Below, piece by piece: positions 58,866 through 64,000 of a stretch of DNA of 64,000 nt (its first letter is position 1; each line of letters starts with the position of its first letter). The DNA lies in NCBI RefSeq assembly GCF_007559335.1, contig NZ_VMBG01000001.1, positions 1,984,001 through 2,048,000 on the forward strand, written 5' to 3'. The notes beneath the pieces were generated by a model. The model was not told the origin of the DNA and did not search any database. It saw nothing but the letters and a program-made list of their open reading frames with translations. The stretch comes from Rariglobus hedericola (GTDB lineage: Bacteria; Verrucomicrobiota; Verrucomicrobiia; Opitutales; Opitutaceae). Both the position numbers and the translations under genes were made by a program.

Positions 58866-60277
58866 TCGAGGGCGAAGTAAGCGGCGGCGTTGTCGTAGCA
58901 GATATCGCTCACGAGTTTCCCCACCGATGCTTCGTCGGCCGGAATGAGACCCGCCTCAACATCCGCCCCGATCAATGCACAGAGGATGCGACGGAAATAT
59001 TCGTGACGCGGATAACTCAGGAAGCTGCGCGAGTCCGTGAGCATGCCGACAAACTTGGACAACAAGCCGAGTTGGGAAAGCGCGTTAAGCTGCATTTCCA
59101 TGCCCTCTTTTTGGTCGAGGAACCACCAACCCGAGCCGAACTGAATCTTGCCCGGGGTAGTGCCATCCTGAAAATTTCCGGCCATGGTCGCGAAGACGTA
59201 GTTGTCGGCTGGATTCAAATTATAGAGCACGACCTTCGGCAGCTGGTTGTCGCGGTCGAGCGCGTCGAGGTAACGCGAGAGCGCGCGCGCCTGCGAAAAA
59301 TCACCGATCGAATCCACGCCGGCATCGGCACCGAGGCGTTTCAACAGGCGGCTGTTGTTGTTGCGCAGGGCTCCCAGGTGGAGCTGCTTCGTCCAGCCGC
59401 GTTTCGCGTCGAGCTGGCCGAGGTAAATCATGATGAACCAGACCCACTTCGCGGTATCCGCAGTCGTGGCGGCGGCACCGGAACGAACAGCGTTGAAAAT
59501 CACCTCGGCTTCGGCGCGCGTGCAGTCGGCGTCGGGAAGATTTTCTAAACCGTGGTCGGAGAGACGTCCGCCGATGGAGTGGAAAAACGCGTGGCGTTGA
59601 TCGAGGGCCTGAAGCAGTGAATCAAGCGAGTCGACCTTCACGTCGGCGCGGGCGGCGAGCTGGTCGGCCCAGGCGTTGAACACGGCGGGCGCGGCGACGG
59701 CCATGAGTTTGTCGGCGCGGAAGGTCGGATACACGCGAGTCTCCAGACCGGACTTCGCGATGGCGACGTGGTGCTCGAGCGAGTCGGCGGGGTCGTCGGT
59801 GGTGCAGACGACGGCGACTTTGTTCGCGGTGAGGATGCCGTGGGTCGAGAGCGCGGGCTTGGCGAGCTCGGCGTTGGCCAGTTCCCAGATGAGCGGGGCG
59901 TTGGTCTCGTTAATGAGAAGATCGATGCCGAAGTAGCGGCGCAGTTCGAGGTGCGACCAGTGGTGCAGCGGATTGCGGAGGAGCTGCGGAACGATGCGGC
60001 AGTAGGCCAGAAACTTATCGTAGTCGGACGTAGTGTTGCCCGTGATGAAATCCTCATTCACGCCGGCCGCACGCATCGCGCGCCACTTGTAATGGTCACC
60101 GGCGAGCCAGATCTGCGTGAGGTTTTCGAACTTACGATTCGCGGCGATTTGATCCGGCGGGAGGTGGCAGTGATAGTCGTAGATCGGCTGCGGCTTCGCG
60201 TAGGTGTGATACAACAAACGCGACCATTCGGTGGTCAGCAGGAAATCGTCGTGGAGGAAAGCGGAGGCGACGGACAT
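58844..60277 (-). CDS. uxaC: Glucuronate (uronate) isomerase
   Basis: The 477-residue protein is the usual size for UxaC. It turns D-glucuronate into D-fructuronate and D-galacturonate into D-tagaturonate. YDYHCHLPPDQIAANRKFEN is the metal-site start of the amidohydrolase-type barrel, NLTQIWLAGDHYKWRAMRAA and TSDYDKFLAYCRIVPQLLRN follow, and MLTDSRSFLSYPRHEYFRRI is the C-terminal block. It is the last gene of a three-gene unit with a sugar-phosphate isomerase-like protein and a Gfo/Idh oxidoreductase. Confidence 0.96.
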   Translation of the reverse strand: MSVASAFLHDDFLLTTEWSRLLYHTYAKPQPIYDYHCHLPPDQIAANRKFENLTQIWLAGDHYKWRAMRAAGVNEDFITGNTTSDYDKFLAYCRIVPQLLRNPLHHWSHLELRRYFGIDLLINETNAPLIWELANAELAKPALSTHGILTANKVAVVCTTDDPADSLEHHVAIAKSGLETRVYPTFRADKLMAVAAPAVFNAWADQLAARADVKVDSLDSLLQALDQRHAFFHSIGGRLSDHGLENLPDADCTRAEAEVIFNAVRSGAAATTADTAKWVWFIMIYLGQLDAKRGWTKQLHLGALRNNNSRLLKRLGADAGVDSIGDFSQARALSRYLDALDRDNQLPKVVLYNLNPADNYVFATMAGNFQDGTTPGKIQFGSGWWFLDQKEGMEMQLNALSQLGLLSKFVGMLTDSRSFLSYPRHEYFRRILCALIGADVEAGLIPADEASVGKLVSDICYDNAAAYFALEAGSFNS

Positions 60278-60291
60278 GGGAATAAAATGAA

Positions 60292-60315
60292 GGGGCTTCG
60301 AATTAACGAAGCCCC
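60292..60315 (-). other. Intercistronic hairpin before uxaC
   Basis: GGGGCTTCG at 60292-60300 and CGAAGCCCC at 60307-60315 are a perfect 9-bp stem with a 6-base loop in the 54-bp gap between the isomerase-like gene and uxaC. On the minus strand the following sequence is TTCATTTTATT, so it may partly terminate or protect the upstream message. Confidence 0.6.
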
Positions 60316-60331
60316 CAAGGGGTTAAGTAAA

Positions 60332-61105
60332 TCAGGAGACGAGGTTCGCCTTGATATAATCAAAGCTCTGCTTGATGGAGACGAACGGATCACCCGGGCA
60401 GGTATCCTGCTCGACGATGAACCACTCGCAGCCACCGGCCTCGGCCTCGGCGATGATGCGTTTGAAATCGAGCGTGCCGGAACCGACTTCGCAGAAGTTG
60501 GCTTCACCCGATGGGTTCACCTTGAAGTCCTTCAAGTGAATGAAAGGCGTGCGGCCTTTAACGCGTTTGACCCACTCGACGACATCGCCGCCGCCGCGCT
60601 GGACCCAGAAAACGTCGAGCTCCGCGACGATGTTTTCGGGCGAGGTTTCATCATAGATGCGCTCGAGGAAGGTCTTGCCGCCGGCGGGACGGTAGAACTC
60701 GTGGGCATGGTTGTGGTAGCCGAGCTTCATACCGGCGGCGCGAAACTTGGCGCCGGCGATATCGAGCTTTTTTATGAGCGTGTTGACGTGCTCCGGATTG
60801 TCGAAATCGATACCGGCCGGAAACGGATACGCGGTGAGTTTCGTGCCAAGCGCGGCGAGGCGGGCGATCACGGACTCGGTTTCATCAAGAATCTTTACGC
60901 CCGGTTCGTGCGTGGCGCAGATGGTCAGTCCTTCGGCTTTACACATGGCGACAAGCTCGGTCTCGGGAATCGGGCCAACGCCGCTGATCTGCACGGCGGT
61001 GTAACCGATCTCGCGCACCTTCTTCATGGCGGCGGCGAACTCGGGCGCGGTTTTGCAGAAATCGCGGAGTGTGTAGAGCTGGATGGCGACTTGGGAAATT
61101 TTCAT
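60332..61105 (-). CDS. Sugar phosphate isomerase/epimerase-like protein (AP endonuclease 2 fold)
   Basis: The 257-residue protein has the xylose-isomerase-like TIM barrel. IQLYTLRDFCKTAPEFAAAM, GLTICATHEPGVKILDE, KLGYHNHAHEF and ENIVAELDVFWVQRGG, with HLKDFKV later, hold the metal-binding His and Glu positions. Members act on sugars or inositol derivatives and often sit beside Gfo/Idh genes, as here. The reaction is not fixed by sequence. It is between the oxidoreductase and uxaC genes. Confidence 0.85.
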   Translation of the reverse strand: MKISQVAIQLYTLRDFCKTAPEFAAAMKKVREIGYTAVQISGVGPIPETELVAMCKAEGLTICATHEPGVKILDETESVIARLAALGTKLTAYPFPAGIDFDNPEHVNTLIKKLDIAGAKFRAAGMKLGYHNHAHEFYRPAGGKTFLERIYDETSPENIVAELDVFWVQRGGGDVVEWVKRVKGRTPFIHLKDFKVNPSGEANFCEVGSGTLDFKRIIAEAEAGGCEWFIVEQDTCPGDPFVSIKQSFDYIKANLVS

Positions 61106-61134
61106 GGGATTAAGGATAGAGGATGGCGGACGTT

Positions 61135-62295
61135 TTATTTGACCATGGACTTGGCGAAATCGTCGTTGGTGATCTTAACGACCTTCTTCTTTTTCTTCGA
61201 GGCCTTGGAGGTGGCGATCTTCGCCTTGAGGAGACGCTCGTATTTTTTCCCGTCGATCGGAAAGGTGACGGCCTTGTCGGTCCAGGCGGACATCAGCATG
61301 GCGTTGGCGAGCTCGACGGAGCGAATGCCCTCGGCCGCAGGGGCGACCAGCGGAGTGCCATCAAGAATGGCATCGGTGAAGTTTTTCAGAATGCCGTTGT
61401 GCTGATCGCCGTGGCTCGGAGCCGGGATGTTGACTTCCCAGACTTCGGGACGGCCGAACGCCTGGTCCGTCGTGCGGCTGAATTCGCCCATCTCCTGCAC
61501 GTTGCGGGTATAGGTGATTTTGTCTTTCTCATAGACGACCTTGCCGCGCTCGGCGGTGATCTCGAGACGGTTGGTGCCGGGGGCCTCGCCCGTCGACGTG
61601 ATGAACACACCGGTGGCGCCGTTCTTAAAGGTCATGATGGCGGTGACGTCGTCCTCGACCTCGATGTCGTGATATTTGCCGAACTGGCAGTTGGCGCGAA
61701 GGGTCACGGGCAGGCCGAACATCCATTGGAAGAGGTCGAGATTGTGCGGACACTGGTTGAGCAGCACACCGCCACCCTCGCCGCCCCAGGTCGCACGCCA
61801 GCCGCCGGAAGCGTAGTAGGTCTCGGTGCGGAACCAATCGGTGATGATCCAGTTGACGCGGCGGATTTCCCCGAGCTCGCCGCTCTGGATGAGATCACGG
61901 ATCTTAAGATAATAGTGATCGGTGCGCTGGTTGAACATCGCGGCGAACACCTGTTTTTTATTGGTGTGGGCAGCGATGAGGCGCTCGCAGTCGGCGCGAT
62001 GCACCGAGATCGGTTTCTCAACCATGACGTGCAGGCCGGCCTTGAGCGCGGCGATGCCGATCGTGGTATGATCATAGTGCGGAGTCGCGATGAGAATCGC
62101 GTCAATGAGGCCGGAAGCCATCATCTCGGCGGCAGACGAGAAGCCCTTGACCTGCGGAACGCGGGCCAGCTTCGCGGGATCGGAATCCGCCACGGCGGTG
62201 AGCTCGAGACGGCTGATTTTGCCGGCGAGAATTTGATTGGCGTGGGTCGAGCCCATGTTGCCAAGACCAACGATACCAATGCGAACTTTGCTCAT
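61135..62295 (-). CDS. Gfo/Idh/MocA family oxidoreductase
   Basis: The 386-residue protein starts VRIGIVGLGNMGSTHANQIL (Rossmann motif), has MVEKPISVHRADCERLIAAH with the catalytic EKP lysine near residue 100, and GEGGGVLLNQCPHNLDLFQW with the His-containing active-site motif. The Lys-rich end (KASKKKKKVV) is unusual. It likely works with the neighbouring isomerase-like protein on a sugar acid or related compound before the uronate isomerase step. It diverges from a LacI-type regulator. Confidence 0.93.
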   Translation of the reverse strand: MSKVRIGIVGLGNMGSTHANQILAGKISRLELTAVADSDPAKLARVPQVKGFSSAAEMMASGLIDAILIATPHYDHTTIGIAALKAGLHVMVEKPISVHRADCERLIAAHTNKKQVFAAMFNQRTDHYYLKIRDLIQSGELGEIRRVNWIITDWFRTETYYASGGWRATWGGEGGGVLLNQCPHNLDLFQWMFGLPVTLRANCQFGKYHDIEVEDDVTAIMTFKNGATGVFITSTGEAPGTNRLEITAERGKVVYEKDKITYTRNVQEMGEFSRTTDQAFGRPEVWEVNIPAPSHGDQHNGILKNFTDAILDGTPLVAPAAEGIRSVELANAMLMSAWTDKAVTFPIDGKKYERLLKAKIATSKASKKKKKVVKITNDDFAKSMVK

Positions 62296-62412
62296 GATGG
62301 ATAGGTTGAAGAAAAACGAGAGGGGGAATAAAATGCCGTCTAGGGGAAAGGCAGAGTGCTATCGAAAATCTTGCCTTGGCGAGCGCGACGGCGAGTATCT
62401 GCAAACAATTTC

Positions 62413-63513
62413 ATGGCCGACCCCATTCCTGCGATCCCCGCCAGAATCACCTTGAAGCAAGTCGCCGCCGAGGCCGGCGTGCACGTCTCCACGGCATGGC
62501 GTGCGCTCAAAAACGACACCTACGTCGACCCCGTTAAACGCGCACACATCCGCGCAATCTCAACACGCCTCGGCTACGTGCCCGACCCGATGCTGACGGC
62601 CCTCAGCCACTACCGGCGCAAGCAGCACACGCCGGCCTATCGTTCGACTTTTGCGTGGGTGCACACGTTCGCCGAAAAACACGGCTGGCAGGACTCGATT
62701 CATCTCAAGGCTTACCACGAGGGCGCGACGGCGTTTGCCGCATCGATGGGTTACAAACTGGAGGAGTTCTGGCTGACTGAACCCAACCTGAGCCCAAAGC
62801 GCGCACGCGAAGTCTTGCTCGCGCGAAATATCCGCGGGCTGATTTTCTGCCCGCAACCTTCGGCCAAAATGGAATTGAAACTGCCCGTCGAAGCGTTTGC
62901 CGGCGTAGCGATTGGCTATTCGGTTGAGTCACCACGACTGCATGTCGTGGCCAATCACCAGCACAGCTCCACGCTCACGTGCCTGCGTGAGTTGTGCCGG
63001 AAGGGCCACAGTCGCATCGGCATGGTGAGCGCGTCGGAAACGCTGCGCCGCGCCGAGCATAACTTCGAGACGCCCTACTGCTTGTTTCGCGACGCCCAGG
63101 AAGATCATGCAAAGATTCCGCTCTTCATGATCGATGGCCGCGACGAGCCGGCCGTGGTCAACCCGTGGCGCGATCGCTTTCTCGCCTGGGTGGATAAATA
63201 CCGTCCCACCGCGATCGTCTCCACGGTATCGGAAGTGAAGACCTGGCTCGAGGGCGCGGGCTACGACGTCCCCGGCGATATCAGCATCGTGACGCTGTCG
63301 CGCATTTTTGATTCCGATTGGTCGGGCATCGACCAGCAGGAAAAGGAAATCGGCGCGCGCGCGGTGGAGTTGCTCATCAGCTTGTTTCAATCCGGCGAAC
63401 GCGGCGTGCCCGCAACACCCCTGCGCCTGCTCATCGAAGGTCGCTGGATCGAAAACGGCACGGTGAAAAAACTTGGTCCGCCGGTGACCGAACTACTGAA
63501 GCGGCTCTCGTAG
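62413..63513 (+). CDS. LacI-family transcriptional regulator
   Basis: The ATG at 62413 gives 366 residues. TLKQVAAEAGVHVSTAWRAL is the LacI helix-turn-helix, followed by a hinge in TRLGYVPDPMLTALSHYRRK. The periplasmic-binding-protein-like core has RNIRGLIFCPQP, LCRKGHSRIGMVSASE and GYDVPGDISIVTLS. It likely controls the divergent uronate operon, by position. The 117-bp spacer shows no clear palindrome, so the operator is not identified. A strong terminator follows. Confidence 0.93.
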   Translation: MADPIPAIPARITLKQVAAEAGVHVSTAWRALKNDTYVDPVKRAHIRAISTRLGYVPDPMLTALSHYRRKQHTPAYRSTFAWVHTFAEKHGWQDSIHLKAYHEGATAFAASMGYKLEEFWLTEPNLSPKRAREVLLARNIRGLIFCPQPSAKMELKLPVEAFAGVAIGYSVESPRLHVVANHQHSSTLTCLRELCRKGHSRIGMVSASETLRRAEHNFETPYCLFRDAQEDHAKIPLFMIDGRDEPAVVNPWRDRFLAWVDKYRPTAIVSTVSEVKTWLEGAGYDVPGDISIVTLSRIFDSDWSGIDQQEKEIGARAVELLISLFQSGERGVPATPLRLLIEGRWIENGTVKKLGPPVTELLKRLS

Positions 63514-63517
63514 GCAC

Positions 63518-63550
63518 AAAAAAGCGCGTCCGGCATGGACGCGCTTTTTT
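63518..63550. terminator. Bidirectional terminator between the LacI-type gene and argG
   Basis: GCGCGTCC at 63524-63531 pairs with GGACGCGC at 63537-63544 through a 5-base loop, flanked by AAAAAA and TTTTTT. It can end both convergent transcripts. Confidence 0.92.
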
Positions 63551-63576
63551 CATGCAGTAGTCGCTGCCCGTCCTGT

Positions 63577-64000
63577 TCAGACTTTCGGGCCACCCTGCGC
63601 CAGACTGCGGGCGCGGAGACGGAGGCCGTTAAGGCGGATAAAGCCGGTGGCGTCGCTCTGGTTATACCAGCTCTTCACACCTTCCATCGAAGCGATCTTG
63701 TCGTCGTAAAGTGAATACTTCGATTTGCGACCGACGGTGATGATGTTGCCCTTGTAGAGCTTGAGACGGACGGTGCCGGCAACGAATTTCTGACTCTCGT
63801 CAATCATGGCCTGAAGCATTTCGCGCTCAGGGGAGAACCAGAAGCCGTTATAAACAAGCTCGGCGTATTTCGGAATGAAACCGTCGCGAAGATGTTCAAC
63901 TTCGCGGTCAAGAGTGAGACTCTCGATTTGTTTGTGGGCCTGCATGAGGATCGTGCCGCCCGGGGTCTCATAGACGCCACGGCTCTTCATGCCGACAAAA
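63577..64000 (-). CDS. argG: Argininosuccinate synthase, C-terminal part
   Basis: The gene runs off the right edge; about 140 C-terminal residues are visible and the frame is open to 63999. [37 protein letters not shown] and [20 protein letters not shown] match the C-terminal domain of ArgG. It joins citrulline and aspartate with ATP. ATGs inside the visible part are not starts. Confidence 0.95.
   Translation of the reverse strand, partial: FVGMKSRGVYETPGGTILMQAHKQIESLTLDREVEHLRDGFIPKYAELVYNGFWFSPEREMLQAMIDESQKFVAGTVRLKLYKGNIITVGRKSKYSLYDDKIASMEGVKSWYNQSDATGFIRLNGLRLRARSLAQGGPKV

Noticed and set aside
59768-61405. 545-codon open frame on the plus strand
   Set aside because: It is antisense to uxaC, the isomerase-like gene and part of the oxidoreductase gene, spanning several real genes.

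Overview
The window looks like a chromosomal segment of a high-GC member of Verrucomicrobiota, most likely Opitutaceae or a close relative. This is inferred from four things: a PEP-CTERM secreted protein, a cytochrome b558-type sdhCAB operon, a lone prepilin with a very short mature domain, and the general protein character. Shine-Dalgarno motifs are sparse. No rRNA, insertion sequence, integrase, CRISPR array or prophage block is seen. Two tRNA genes are present (Pro-UGG and Gly-UCC).

Layout. 0-6.5 kb is a sugar-utilisation area: a Gfo/Idh oxidoreductase, an orphan secreted protein bracketed by a duplicated 42-bp gene end, L-rhamnose isomerase divergent from an AraC-type regulator, and a DUF4886/SGNH-like secreted protein. 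xseA follows. 8.0-18.8 kb is a surface-glycosylation-like island: two GT2 polyprenyl-phosphate-sugar synthase-like enzymes, four large multi-membrane GT-C-like proteins, one methyltransferase and a type IV prepilin with a good sigma-54 promoter candidate. 18.9-26.3 kb is housekeeping: nadD-rsfS, patB, DCC protein, dusB, a proline-rich PilP/GspC-like protein, and a DEAD-box helicase beside an RRM protein, both with glycine-rich tails. 26.6-29.2 kb runs in one direction: small membrane protein, DUF5069-gluconokinase fusion, nucleoside deoxyribosyltransferase-like protein and upp. 29.2-35.2 kb holds a Ski2-like helicase, a triple tail-collar protein, a Na+/Ca2+ exchanger and a YebC protein. 35.2-38.9 kb is sdhCAB. 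39-46 kb holds a TPR membrane protein divergent from a PEP-CTERM protein, a PaaK-like adenylating enzyme, a NUDIX hydrolase, a LysM protein, tRNA-Pro and a YfgM-like protein. 46-52.6 kb is carB-purU, a degenerate NtrC-like response regulator and a PilC/GspF protein. 52.7-58.7 kb holds tRNA-Gly, an aldo/keto reductase, rsmE, and the compact mlaEFDCA-rsmD operon. 58.8-63.5 kb is a uronate/sugar operon (Gfo/Idh, sugar-phosphate isomerase-like, uxaC) divergent from a LacI-type regulator. The 3' end of argG closes the window.

How the genes work together. Sugar catabolism is concentrated at both ends, each part with a local regulator. Pilus-related parts are scattered: prepilin, inner-membrane PilC/GspF, a PilP/GspC-like protein and a regulator. 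The strongest candidate for an undescribed system is the glycosyltransferase island that ends at the prepilin gene. Other unusual items are the degenerate NtrC-like regulator, the DUF5069-gluconokinase fusion, the 42-bp duplicated gene end, the structured leader of the RRM gene and the triple tail-collar protein. All functions here come from reading sequence motifs; no database search was run.
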